Assembly: GCA_016721505.1 (NCBI GenBank)
Contig: JADKHX010000003.1
Span: 186,001 to 250,000, forward strand
Reading direction: 5' to 3'
DNA: 64,000 nt
Origin: Rhodocyclaceae bacterium
Lineage (GTDB): Bacteria; Pseudomonadota; Gammaproteobacteria; Burkholderiales; Rhodocyclaceae
Every line of letters starts with the position of its first letter. Within the stretch, counting starts at the first letter, position 1. The position numbers were made by a program, and so were the translations under genes. Below are positions 51,001 through 60,822 of the stretch, piece by piece. The notes under the pieces are model-generated. The model was not told the DNA's origin. It was given only the letters and a program-made list of their open reading frames with translations, and searched no databases.

Positions 51001-52121
51001 TAAATAAATTAGCAGCTAAAGGGCCAAAAAAGCTGGTCAAAGGAACCAAAATCACTAAGGCATACTTGGAATCGGTGGAGCATTATCACTGGTTCGATAT
51101 TTCGCTTAACGACGAGGATGCGCAGCAACAATTAGAGAGTTTGCGCGATAGCTTGGATCACACGCGCAAGGATTTCGATATCGCATTCGAAGCAAAAAAG
51201 AAAAAATTGACCCAAGGCGATGAGCTACCTCCGGGTGTTCAAAAAATGGTTAAGGTATATCTGGCTGTCAAGCGTCGCTTGCAACCAGGTGACAAAATGG
51301 CCGGTCGACATGGCAACAAAGGGGTTGTTTCAAAAATTGTCCCGATAGAAGATATGCCCCATATGGCAGACGGAACGCCGGTCGACATAGTCTTGAATCC
51401 GCTCGGCGTGCCGTCTCGAATGAATATTGGTCAAATACTTGAGACCCATTTAGGCTGGGCGGCTAAGGGGCTTGGTAATCGAATCGGTGAGATGTTGCGT
51501 AAGCAAGCAAGCGTCACTGAAATTCGCAAGCTATTGAATAAGGTGTACAACGGATCAGGGCGGGCAGTTGATATCGATGGCTTAGTTGACCACGAGGTCA
51601 ACGAACTCGCAGGGAACTTGGTCGGTGGTGTACCTTTTGCAACCCCTGTGTTTGATGGTGCGAATGAGTCAGAAATTAAAGCCATGTTAGAGCTGGCAGG
51701 TTTGCCAACTGGTGGCCAAGTGGCGCTGTATGACGGCCGCACAGGCGACGCATTCGAGCGTCCGGTTACTGTTGGCTATATGCATGTACTGAAGTTACAT
51801 CATTTGGTTGACGACAAAATGCATGCGCGCTCGACGGGCCCATATAGTTTGGTTACACAACAGCCGTTGGGAGGTAAAGCCCAGTTCGGTGGCCAGCGTT
51901 TTGGTGAGATGGAAGTGTGGGCACTTGAGGCTTACGGGGCGTCTTACGTGCTGCAAGAAATGCTCACCGTTAAATCAGACGATGTAAACGGTCGTACTAA
52001 GGTTTATGAAAGCATAGTCAAGGGCGAGCACAAGATCGAGGCTGGGATGCCGGAATCTTTCAATGTGCTGGTCAAGGAAATACGTTCGCTGGCGATCGAC
52101 ATCGATCTTGAGCGTTACTGA
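48051..52121 (+). CDS. rpoB: DNA-directed RNA polymerase beta subunit
   Basis: 1356 residues, the normal size. Start at ATG 48051 ([15 protein letters not shown]) after GGAG; earlier codons are not used. The rifampicin pocket reads wild type: [25 protein letters not shown] keeps the Asp, His and Ser positions that change in resistance. [70 protein letters not shown] closes the C-terminal clamp. Cotranscribed with rpoC 27 bases later. Confidence 0.99.
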   Translation: [1356 protein letters not shown]

Positions 52122-52148
52122 TAGTTTGCAGGTTAAGGAGATACTGTC

Positions 52149-55100
52149 ATGAAGAGCCTATTCGCGGATCTGTTCAAGCAAAACGTTGCGGTTGAGCAAG
52201 AATTTGACGCAATAACCATCGGACTTGCTTCACCGGAGAAAATCCGGTCGTGGTCCTATGGCGAAGTCAAAAAACCGGAGACGATTAACTATCGAACCTT
52301 CAAGCCTGAACGGGATGGATTGTTTTGCGCCAAAATTTTTGGCCCAGTGAAGGATTATGAGTGCGTTTGTGGCAAGTACAAGCGATTGAAACACCGTGGC
52401 GTTATTTGCGAAAAGTGCGGTGTTGAAGTAACCCAATCTAAGGTTCGCCGTGAAAGAATGGGGCACATCGAGCTAGCCTCGGTTGTGGCACATATTTGGT
52501 TTCTAAAGAGCCTCCCGAGCCGTTTGGGCATGGTTCTAGATATGACTCTACGCGACATCGAGCGGGTGTTGTACTTTGAAGCGTATGTGGTTGTTGACCC
52601 GGGAATGACGCCATTGAATCGCGCGCAGCTCTTAACCGAGGATGACTATCTGACCAAGGTTGAAGAGTATGGCGACGACTTCACCGCTGTGATGGGTGCA
52701 GAGGGCGTACGCGAATTGCTTCGGACCTTAGATCTGCCGCGGGAAGTCGAGATTTTGCGGGATGATCTTGAAACAACGAACTCAGAAGCAAAAACAAAAA
52801 AACTGTCAAAGCGCCTCAAGGTTATTGAAGGCTTTGTCAAATCAGGAATTAAGCCCGAGTGGATGGTTCTTGAGGTTCTTCCTGTGCTTCCCCCCGATCT
52901 ACGTCCGTTGGTTCCGTTGGATGGCGGGCGGTTCGCCACATCCGATTTGAATGACCTCTATCGCCGAGTAATTAATCGCAACAACCGCCTTAAGCGATTG
53001 CTTGAGCTGAAGGCACCGGAAATCATTGTCCGAAATGAAAAGCGGATGCTTCAGGAGTCTGTTGATTCTTTGCTCGACAATGGGCGGCGAGGAAAGGCAA
53101 TGACTGGTGCAAACAAGCGACCACTCAAGTCTCTGGCCGACATGATTAAAGGTAAGGGTGGCCGCTTCCGCCAAAACTTGCTTGGCAAGCGTGTTGATTA
53201 TTCTGGGCGATCCGTCATTGTTGTTGGACCGCAGCTCAAATTACATCAGTGCGGATTGCCCAAAAAGATGGCATTGGAATTGTTCAAACCCTATATTTTT
53301 GAGCGACTCGAAAAGATGGGTATTGCTAGCACAATCAAAGCTGCTAAAAAGGAGGTTGAAGCCGAGACACCCGTTGTCTGGGATATTCTTGAGGAGGTGA
53401 TTAGAGAGCATCCAGTGCTTTTGAATCGCGCACCGACGCTACACCGTTTAGGGATTCAAGCGTTTGAGCCAGTGCTGATTGAGGGGAAGGCGATACAGCT
53501 ACACCCGCTTGTTTGCGTTGCTTTTAATGCGGACTTTGACGGTGACCAAATGGCCGTTCACGTGCCGCTATCGCTTGAAGCGCAGATGGAGGCTCGGACA
53601 CTGATGCTAGCGTCCAATAATGTTTTATCACCTGCCAATGGCGCACCGATCATCGTCCCCTCACAGGACGTTGTGCTCGGCTTGTACTACGCGACCCGAG
53701 AAAATGTAGCTGCGCTAGGGACGGGCATGATTTTTTCAGATGTTGCTGAGCTGGTGCGGGCAGTCGATACGCGACAAGTTGCCATGCATGCAAGGATCAC
53801 CATTCGTTTGCGTGAATTCGAAAAAGATAATGCTGGAACATGGCAGGAGAAAATTTCACGTTATTCAACGACCGTTGGACGAGCCTTGTTGTCCGAAATA
53901 TTGCCGCGTGGCTTAGCGTTTAAGTCAATTGACAAACCGCTAAAAAAGAAAGAAATTTCAAAGCTTATAGATGAGAGCTTCCGTAGATGCGGCCTTAAGG
54001 ATACCGTCGTCTTTGCAGATCATTTAATGCAATACGGATTCAAATTAGCTACCCGTGCCGGAATTTCAATTTGCGTCGACGACATGTTGGTGCCAGACCA
54101 GAAAACAAGTTTGATCGAATCCGCGGAAAGCGAAGTGAAGGAAATCGAGAAGCAATACACCTCAGGCCTTGTTACTGTGGGTGAGCGCTACAACAAGGTG
54201 GTTGACATTTGGGGGCGTGCCGGGGATCAAGTGGCTAAGGCGATGATGGATCAATTGGCACAAGAGCACGTGACAAGTCTTGATGGAAAGCGAACAAGTC
54301 AAGAGTCATTCAACTCAATTTACATGATGGCTGATTCCGGTGCCCGTGGTTCTGCGGCGCAAATTCGACAGCTCGCTGGTATGCGAGGTCTGATGGCGAA
54401 ACCGGATGGCTCAATCATCGAAACCCCGATCACGTCGAATTTCCGAGAAGGCCTCAATGTGTTGCAGTACTTCATCTCAACACACGGTGCCCGCAAAGGT
54501 CTTGCGGATACGGCGTTGAAAACCGCGAACTCTGGGTATCTCACGCGCCGTCTTGTTGATGTAACTCAGGATCTCGTGGTAATTGAGGACGACTGCGGAA
54601 CACAAAATGGCTTTAGTCTGAAAGCCCTTATCGAAGGTGGCGAGGTGATTGAGGCCCTTCGCGAAAGAGTGCTCGGTCGGGTTGTTGCGGCCGATGTGGT
54701 CGATCCAGACACGCAGCAGATAATGTATGCCAACGGCACTTTGCTCGACGAAGATGCCGTTGACCGAATCGAAAGCGTTGGCATCGACGAGGTTCGCGTT
54801 CGCACGCCATTGACTTGCGAGACACGATACGGATTGTGCGCTAAGTGCTACGGCCGCGATTTAGGTCGAGGAAATATGGTTAACGTCGGTGAAGCGGTCG
54901 GCGTCATCGCGGCTCAATCCATTGGTGAACCGGGCACGCAGTTGACGATGCGAACCTTCCACGTTGGTGGTGCAGCTTCTAGAGCTGCTGCCCAAAGCAG
55001 TATTGAGGCGAAAAGCTCGGGAGTCATTCGGATTTCAAGTTCAATGCGTGTTGTGACAAATCCAAAAGGAGAGAAAGTGGTGATTTCTCGCTCCGGGGAA

Positions 55101-56366
55101 ATTATCATCACCGAGGAAAGTGGTCGCGAACGTGAGCGTCACAAAGTGCCGTATGGCGCTACGCTGTTAGCCACTGATGGGAAGCAAATAAAGGCAGGCG
55201 TTCAACTTGCCGCATGGGATCCGCACACGCGACCAATTGTCACAGAGTATGCAGGAACTGTGCGGTTTGAGCACGTGACCGAAGGTGTGACCGTTGCTAA
55301 GCAGTTGGATGACGTCACAGGGCTATCAACTTTGGTCGTAATAGATGCTCAGCGTGGAGGTAAGTCGGCATCCAAAGGTCAACGGCCGCAAGTCAAGTTA
55401 ATGGATGCAAGTGGTGAAGAAGTAAAAATTCACGGCACGGATCATGTTGTGACTCTTACATTTCAGGTTGGGTCTCTAATTACTGTAAAAGATGGACAAA
55501 TGGTGTCAGTCGGTGACATTATTGCAAGAATTCCACAGGAGTCTTCAAAGACGCGTGACATCACCGGCGGCTTGCCCCGCGTTGCGGAATTATTTGAGGC
55601 ACGCTCACCGAAAGATGCCGGAATGTTGGCAGAGGTCACCGGCACCGTGTCGTTTGGCAAAGATACCAAAGGAAAACAACGGTTAGTCATTACTGAGCCT
55701 GACGGCTCAGCGCATGAGTATCTGATATCAAAAGACAAGCACGTTATGGCCCATGACGGCCAAGTTGTTAACAAGGGAGAGGTTATTGTTGACGGACCTC
55801 CAGATTCCCACGATATTTTGCGTCTTAAGGGGGTAGAAGAGCTTGTCAGGTACATCATTGACGAGGTGCAAGACGTTTACCGATTGCAAGGCGTGAAGAT
55901 CAATGACAAGCACATAGAGGTAATCGTTCGTCAAATGTTGCGGCGGGTAGTTGTGACCGAAACCGGCGATTCGAGCTTTATCAAAGAAGAGCAAGTTGAG
56001 CGCGCGGCATTGTTTGATGAAAATGACAGGCTAATTGCCGCCGGAAAGGTGCCGGCAACTTTTGAAAATGTCTTGTTAGGGATAACAAAAGCCAGTCTGT
56101 CGACAGATTCCTTCATCTCTGCAGCATCATTTCAGGAAACTACTAGAGTCTTGACTGAAGCGGCGATCATGGGCAAGCGCGACGAGTTGCGGGGACTGAA
56201 AGAAAATGTCATCGTTGGGCGTCTCATTCCTGCGGGAACAGGGCTCGCGTACCACCGCGCACGCCGGATGCAGTCGGCTAGAGGGGATACTGCTGCCAGC
56301 GAACTATTTGACTTGCCATCGCCACGAGATGTAGAAGGGCTCATTGGCAGCACAGTAGTGAGTTGA
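52149..56366 (+). CDS. rpoC: DNA-directed RNA polymerase beta' subunit
   Basis: 1405 residues, the normal size for beta'. The zinc site has Cys72, Cys74, Cys87 and Cys90 in CVCGKYKRLKHRGVICEKC. The catalytic Mg site NADFDGDQ starts at residue 460. The trigger loop and C-terminal zinc segment (CETRYGLCAKCYGRDLGRG) are present. It is the end of the rpoBC unit; a new promoter follows inside its last codons. Confidence 0.99.
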   Translation: MKSLFADLFKQNVAVEQEFDAITIGLASPEKIRSWSYGEVKKPETINYRTFKPERDGLFCAKIFGPVKDYECVCGKYKRLKHRGVICEKCGVEVTQSKVRRERMGHIELASVVAHIWFLKSLPSRLGMVLDMTLRDIERVLYFEAYVVVDPGMTPLNRAQLLTEDDYLTKVEEYGDDFTAVMGAEGVRELLRTLDLPREVEILRDDLETTNSEAKTKKLSKRLKVIEGFVKSGIKPEWMVLEVLPVLPPDLRPLVPLDGGRFATSDLNDLYRRVINRNNRLKRLLELKAPEIIVRNEKRMLQESVDSLLDNGRRGKAMTGANKRPLKSLADMIKGKGGRFRQNLLGKRVDYSGRSVIVVGPQLKLHQCGLPKKMALELFKPYIFERLEKMGIASTIKAAKKEVEAETPVVWDILEEVIREHPVLLNRAPTLHRLGIQAFEPVLIEGKAIQLHPLVCVAFNADFDGDQMAVHVPLSLEAQMEARTLMLASNNVLSPANGAPIIVPSQDVVLGLYYATRENVAALGTGMIFSDVAELVRAVDTRQVAMHARITIRLREFEKDNAGTWQEKISRYSTTVGRALLSEILPRGLAFKSIDKPLKKKEISKLIDESFRRCGLKDTVVFADHLMQYGFKLATRAGISICVDDMLVPDQKTSLIESAESEVKEIEKQYTSGLVTVGERYNKVVDIWGRAGDQVAKAMMDQLAQEHVTSLDGKRTSQESFNSIYMMADSGARGSAAQIRQLAGMRGLMAKPDGSIIETPITSNFREGLNVLQYFISTHGARKGLADTALKTANSGYLTRRLVDVTQDLVVIEDDCGTQNGFSLKALIEGGEVIEALRERVLGRVVAADVVDPDTQQIMYANGTLLDEDAVDRIESVGIDEVRVRTPLTCETRYGLCAKCYGRDLGRGNMVNVGEAVGVIAAQSIGEPGTQLTMRTFHVGGAASRAAAQSSIEAKSSGVIRISSSMRVVTNPKGEKVVISRSGEIIITEESGRERERHKVPYGATLLATDGKQIKAGVQLAAWDPHTRPIVTEYAGTVRFEHVTEGVTVAKQLDDVTGLSTLVVIDAQRGGKSASKGQRPQVKLMDASGEEVKIHGTDHVVTLTFQVGSLITVKDGQMVSVGDIIARIPQESSKTRDITGGLPRVAELFEARSPKDAGMLAEVTGTVSFGKDTKGKQRLVITEPDGSAHEYLISKDKHVMAHDGQVVNKGEVIVDGPPDSHDILRLKGVEELVRYIIDEVQDVYRLQGVKINDKHIEVIVRQMLRRVVVTETGDSSFIKEEQVERAALFDENDRLIAAGKVPATFENVLLGITKASLSTDSFISAASFQETTRVLTEAAIMGKRDELRGLKENVIVGRLIPAGTGLAYHRARRMQSARGDTAASELFDLPSPRDVEGLIGSTVVS

Positions 56367-56391
56367 CCGAGACTTAATTAAACTATATAAT
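56363..56391 (+). promoter_or_regulatory. Strong sigma-70 promoter of the rpsL operon
   Basis: TTGACC (56363-56368), which contains the rpoC stop codon, is 17 bases from a perfect TATAAT (56386-56391). It should drive rpsL-rpsG-fusA-tuf independently of rpoBC. Confidence 0.85.
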
Positions 56392-56449
56392 CCCACCCCT
56401 TTGCCCGAGTTAAATCTCACTAGCAAAAAGCGACCTAGGAATTCAAGTT

Positions 56450-56827
56450 ATGCCAACAACCAATCAACTAATCCGGAAGCCACGTCAGGCACCAGTCACC
56501 AAGAGCAAGGTGCCGGCGCTGGAAAACTGTCCTGCAAAGCGTGGCGTTTGTACCCGCGTGTACACCACTACTCCTAAGAAGCCAAACTCGGCGCTTCGTA
56601 AGGTCGCAAAGGTACGTTTGACCAATGGTTTTGAAGTAATTTCTTATATTGGCGGTGAAGGCCACAATCTTCAGGAACACTCGGTCGTTCTGATTCGCGG
56701 CGGTCGCGTTAAAGACTTGCCTGGTGTTCGTTATCACATCGTTCGCGGCAGCCTGGACACTCAGGGTGTAAAAGACAGAAAACAAAGCAGATCCAAGTAC
56801 GGCGCAAAGCGCCCGAAGGCGGCTTAA
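56450..56827 (+). CDS. rpsL: 30S ribosomal protein S12
   Basis: 125 residues: NQLIRKPRQAP, TTTPKKPNSALRKVAKVRL, and EHSVVLIRGGRVKDLPGVRYH. Lys43 and Lys88, where changes give streptomycin resistance, are both the wild-type lysine. It opens the str operon. Confidence 0.98.
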   Translation: MPTTNQLIRKPRQAPVTKSKVPALENCPAKRGVCTRVYTTTPKKPNSALRKVAKVRLTNGFEVISYIGGEGHNLQEHSVVLIRGGRVKDLPGVRYHIVRGSLDTQGVKDRKQSRSKYGAKRPKAA

Positions 56828-56849
56828 CCCGTAAATTAGGAGAAATACA

Positions 56850-57320
56850 ATGCCTCGTCGTCGCGAAGTACCCAAACGTGACATCCTCCCAGATCCAAAA
56901 TTTGGGAGCGTTGATTTGTCAAAGTTTGTAAATGTTTTAATGACCAGTGGTAAGAAATCTGTTGCCGAGAGGATTATCTATGGGGCGTTTGAGCAAATTC
57001 AAACCAAGAGTGGGAAAGATCCGCTCGAAATATTCGCATTGGCGGTGAACAACGTCAAGCCTGTAGTTGAAGTCAAGAGCCGTCGAGTTGGTGGTGCAAA
57101 CTATCAGGTTCCCGTTGAGGTTCGTCCTTCGCGACGAATGGCGCTTTCAATGCGATGGATTCGCGAAGCTGCGCGTAAGCGCTCTGAGAAGTCGATGGGT
57201 CAACGGTTGGCTTCGGAGTTGATTGAGGCATCTGAGGGGCGCGGAGCGGCGATGAAGAAGCGCGAAGAGATTCATCGTATGGCTGAGGCCAACAAGGCGT
57301 TCTCGCACTTCAGATTCTAA
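56850..57320 (+). CDS. rpsG: 30S ribosomal protein S7
   Basis: The 156 residues begin PRRREVPKRDILPDPKFGS and contain PVEVRPSRRMALSMRWIREAAR, typical of S7. AGGAG precedes ATG. S7 is the usual translational repressor of the str operon. Confidence 0.98.
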   Translation: MPRRREVPKRDILPDPKFGSVDLSKFVNVLMTSGKKSVAERIIYGAFEQIQTKSGKDPLEIFALAVNNVKPVVEVKSRRVGGANYQVPVEVRPSRRMALSMRWIREAARKRSEKSMGQRLASELIEASEGRGAAMKKREEIHRMAEANKAFSHFRF

Positions 57321-57438
57321 GTTTGGTTTTTGTGGCGCAAATTATTTTATTTTTGCACCGCATTTTGTCGATTATTTGTAGCCGAGTCACCTCTTCACGA
57401 TGTGACTAGTGCTTGATACAGGTTAGGTAGGTAACAAA

Positions 57439-59532
57439 GTGGCCCGAAAAACTCCAATTGAGCGGTATCGCAATATCGGTATCTCTGCGCACATTGATGC
57501 TGGCAAAACGACCACCACCGAGCGTATTTTATTCTACACCGGCGTAAATCATAAAATCGGTGAAGTTCATGATGGCGCTGCAACTATGGATTGGATGGAG
57601 CAGGAACAGGAGCGCGGTATAACAATTACGTCTGCTGCCACTACCTGCTTTTGGATGGGCATGGCAAAGAATTTCCCAGAGCATCGAATTAATATTATTG
57701 ATACACCGGGTCACGTCGATTTTACGATTGAAGTTGAGCGCTCGATGCGGGTGCTTGATGGTGCTTGCATGGTTTACTGTGCGGTCGGGGGGGTGCAACC
57801 ACAGTCTGAAACGGTTTGGCGCCAAGCAACGAAATATAAGGTTCCCCGGCTTGCGTTCGTCAATAAAATGGATCGACAAGGGGCTGATTTTTTCAAGGTT
57901 CATGACCAGATGCGTCAGCGCTTAAAGGCCAATCCAATTCCTTTACAGATTCCAATTGGTGCTGAGGAGCATTTTGAAGGCTTGGTGGATCTCGTCAAAA
58001 TGAAGTCGGTAATCTGGGAAGAGGAAAATCAAGGCACGAAGTTCACCTATGGAGATATTCCGGGCGAGCTACAAGAGTTAGCCAATTTGTGGCGTAGCAA
58101 GATGGTTGAGGCCGCCGCGGAAGCTTCTGAAGAGTTGATGAACAAGTACTTGGAAAACGGTGATCTGTCGGAAGAAGATGTCAAGATCGGAATTAGGGCG
58201 CGAACACTTAACGCTGAGATCGTTCCGATGCTGTGTGGTTCAGCATTTAAGAACAAAGGCGTGCAGGCAATGTTGGATGCCGTTATTGAATATCTTCCCG
58301 CACCAACCGATATTCCCCCAGTGACTGGTCTGCTAGAGGACGATTCGATTGGTGAACGCAGAGCGGCCGATGAAGAGCCATTCTCGGCGCTTGCCTTCAA
58401 GATAATGACTGACCCCTATGTTGGTCAGTTGACCTTTTTCCGGGTTTACTCAGGGATGGTTAAGACTGGCGATACAATTTTTAATCCGATAAAGGGCCGT
58501 AAGGAGCGCATTGGTCGAATTTTGCAGATGCACGCAAATCAGCGCGAGGAGATAAAAGAGGTCTTCGCAGGCGACATTGCGGCAGCTGTTGGCCTCAAGG
58601 AAGCAACGACCGGCGAAACGCTCTGTGACCCAGCAAAGGTAATTACGTTGGAACGGATGATTTTTCCTGAACCCGTAATTCACGTTGCAGTAGAGCCAAA
58701 GACGAAAGTTGATCAAGAGAAGATGGGTATTGCCCTTAACAGACTCGCTCAAGAGGACCCGTCGTTTCGAGTTCGAACCGATGAAGAATCGGGCCAGACA
58801 ATTATTTCTGGAATGGGTGAGTTGCACCTTGAGATTTTGGTCGACCGGATGAAACGCGAATTTGGCGTTGAAGCAAACGTTGGTGCCCCACAGGTTGCGT
58901 ATCGCGAAGCTGTGCGTAAAGCCGTTGAACAAGAAGGTAAATTTGTTAAGCAATCTGGTGGTCGCGGACAGTACGGTCACGTTTGGATCAAGCTTGAGCC
59001 GAATGACGCTGGTAAAGGATTTGAATTCGTAGACGCGGTTAAGGGTGGTGCTGTTCCGCGTGAATTTATTCCAGCAGTCGAAAAAGGATTGCGTGAGACG
59101 CTACCCAATGGTGTTTTGGCCGGTTTCCCTGTTGTCGATGTAAAAGTAACCTTGTTCGACGGTTCGTCGCATGATGTGGACTCGAACGAAAATGCATTCA
59201 AAATGGCTGCGTCTATGGCATTTAAAGATGCAATGCGCAAAGCCAGTCCTGTTTTGTTGGAGCCCATGATGGCGGTTGAAGTTGAAACGCCGGAAGACTA
59301 CATGGGGAATGTCATGGGCGACCTGTCCAGTCGGCGTGGAATCGTTCATGGCATGGAGGATCAAGTTGGTGGGATAAAGCTCATTAAGGCAGAGGTGCCG
59401 CTTGCTGAGATGTTCGGTTATTCGACGACGCTCCGGTCGCTGTCACAAGGTCGTGCGACATATTCAATGGAGTTCAAACATTACACAGAAGCTCCCAAGA
59501 ATGTAGCGGAAGCTGTAATCAATAAGAAGTAA
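57439..59532 (+). CDS. fusA: Elongation factor G
   Basis: A GTG start gives the 697-residue translocase. Seen: the P-loop AHIDAGKTTTTE, DTPGHVDFTIEV (G3), NKMDRQGADF (G4), and domains III-V (GMGELHLEILVDRMKREFGV; LDGSSHDVDSNENAFKMAAS-like segment). A 118-base gap separates it from rpsG, with only a weak GCAAA/TTTGC hairpin. Confidence 0.98.
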   Translation: MARKTPIERYRNIGISAHIDAGKTTTTERILFYTGVNHKIGEVHDGAATMDWMEQEQERGITITSAATTCFWMGMAKNFPEHRINIIDTPGHVDFTIEVERSMRVLDGACMVYCAVGGVQPQSETVWRQATKYKVPRLAFVNKMDRQGADFFKVHDQMRQRLKANPIPLQIPIGAEEHFEGLVDLVKMKSVIWEEENQGTKFTYGDIPGELQELANLWRSKMVEAAAEASEELMNKYLENGDLSEEDVKIGIRARTLNAEIVPMLCGSAFKNKGVQAMLDAVIEYLPAPTDIPPVTGLLEDDSIGERRAADEEPFSALAFKIMTDPYVGQLTFFRVYSGMVKTGDTIFNPIKGRKERIGRILQMHANQREEIKEVFAGDIAAAVGLKEATTGETLCDPAKVITLERMIFPEPVIHVAVEPKTKVDQEKMGIALNRLAQEDPSFRVRTDEESGQTIISGMGELHLEILVDRMKREFGVEANVGAPQVAYREAVRKAVEQEGKFVKQSGGRGQYGHVWIKLEPNDAGKGFEFVDAVKGGAVPREFIPAVEKGLRETLPNGVLAGFPVVDVKVTLFDGSSHDVDSNENAFKMAASMAFKDAMRKASPVLLEPMMAVEVETPEDYMGNVMGDLSSRRGIVHGMEDQVGGIKLIKAEVPLAEMFGYSTTLRSLSQGRATYSMEFKHYTEAPKNVAEAVINKK

Positions 59533-59558
59533 ACCATTAACTAACACTGGAATTAACC

Positions 59559-60748
59559 ATGGCAAAAGGCAAATTTGAGCGGACAAAGCCGCACGTAAAC
59601 GTGGGGACAATTGGACACGTGGATCATGGCAAGACGACCTTGACGGCGGCGATGACGACGATCTTGGCGGCGAAATTTGGTGGAGAGGCGAAAGCCTACG
59701 ATCAAATCGATGCGGCGCCGGAAGAGAAAGCGCGCGGAATTACGATTAACACGGCGCACGTTGAGTATGAGACTAAGAACCGTCACTATGCCCACGTGGA
59801 TTGCCCGGGACACGCTGACTATGTGAAGAACATGATTACCGGCGCGGCGCAGATGGACGGTGCGATATTGGTGTGTTCTGCCGCTGACGGTCCGATGCCA
59901 CAGACGCGTGAGCACATCCTGTTGGCGCGCCAAGTTGGTGTGCCGTATGTCATCGTGTTCATGAACAAATGCGACATGGTGGACGATGCTGAGTTGCTGG
60001 AGCTAGTGGAGATGGAGCTACGCGAGCTGCTGAGCAAATACGATTTCCCGGGTGATGACACTCCGATCGTTCATGGCTCGGCGCTCAAAGCACTGCAGGG
60101 CGACAAAGGCCCGCTGGGTGAAGAAGCCATCATGAAGCTCGCTGATGCCTTAGATAGCTACATTCCGACGCCAGAGCGTGCCATTGACAAGCCCTTCCTG
60201 ATGCCGATCGAAGATGTGTTCTCGATCTCTGGACGTGGCACGGTGGTTACTGGCCAGATTGAGCGTGGCGTAGTCAAGGTTGGCGAGAAATCGAAATCAT
60301 TGGTATCGTTCCGACAACCAAGACCATCTGCACGGGCGTTGAAATGTTCCGCAAACTGTTGGACCAGGGACAAGCTGGCGACAATGTGGGCGTGCTGTTG
60401 CGCGGCACCAAGCGTGAAGACGTGCAGCGAGGCCAAGTTCTTGCTAAGCCGGGTTCGATCACGCCGCACACGCACTTCACCAGCGGGGTATACATTCTGA
60501 GCAAAGACGAAGGTGGTCGTCATACACCGTTCTTCAATGGCTATCGCCCACAGTTTTACTTCCGCACGACGGATGTGACGGGCAGCATTGAGTTGCCAGC
60601 GGGTACCGAGATGGTGATGCCGGGCGACAACATTGCAATGACGGTGAAACTGATTGCACCGATCGCGATGGAAGAAGGTCTGCGTTTCGCTATCCGTGAG
60701 GGTGGCCGGACTGTCGGCGCTGGTGTCGTGGCTAAAGTTATCGAATAA
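59559..60748 (+). pseudogene. tuf: Second tuf copy, broken by a one-base deletion
   Basis: It matches the tuf at 43282 base by base over about 730 bases except one synonymous change (AAG at codon 9 region), then has CAG for CGA at codon 233 (Arg to Gln), one G missing after codon 243 (near 60287), and two further changes at 60486 (Glu to Gly) and 60490 (silent). The frame is lost in domain 2: translation would stop near 60500 after 313 residues, of which the last 70 are unrelated. The remaining 3' part (60344-60748) is nearly identical to the intact copy. It is either a decaying copy, kept similar by gene conversion, or a sequence error. The loss of one tuf copy is survivable since the first is intact. 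Confidence 0.85.
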
Positions 60749-60751
60749 GAC

Positions 60752-60785
60752 TTGTGTGATAGGAAATTGCGCGATAGAATCGCGC
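60752..60785 (+). promoter_or_regulatory. Promoter of the S10 operon with an inverted repeat over the -10 box
   Basis: TTGTGT (60752-60757) and TAGAAT (60775-60780) are 17 bases apart. The -10 box sits inside the inverted repeat GCGCGA-TAGAA-TCGCGC (60769-60785), which could form a hairpin in RNA or be an operator. Confidence 0.55.
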
Positions 60786-60822
60786 CCTTTCGCGGTTCGC
60801 GAGTTGTTCTTTAGGAAAAAAA

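Noticed and set aside
51705..51716. A CCAACTGGTGG match to the element core in rpoB
   Set aside because: It encodes the conserved PTGGQ of the polymerase beta subunit, lacks the rest of the core, and is therefore not an inserted copy.
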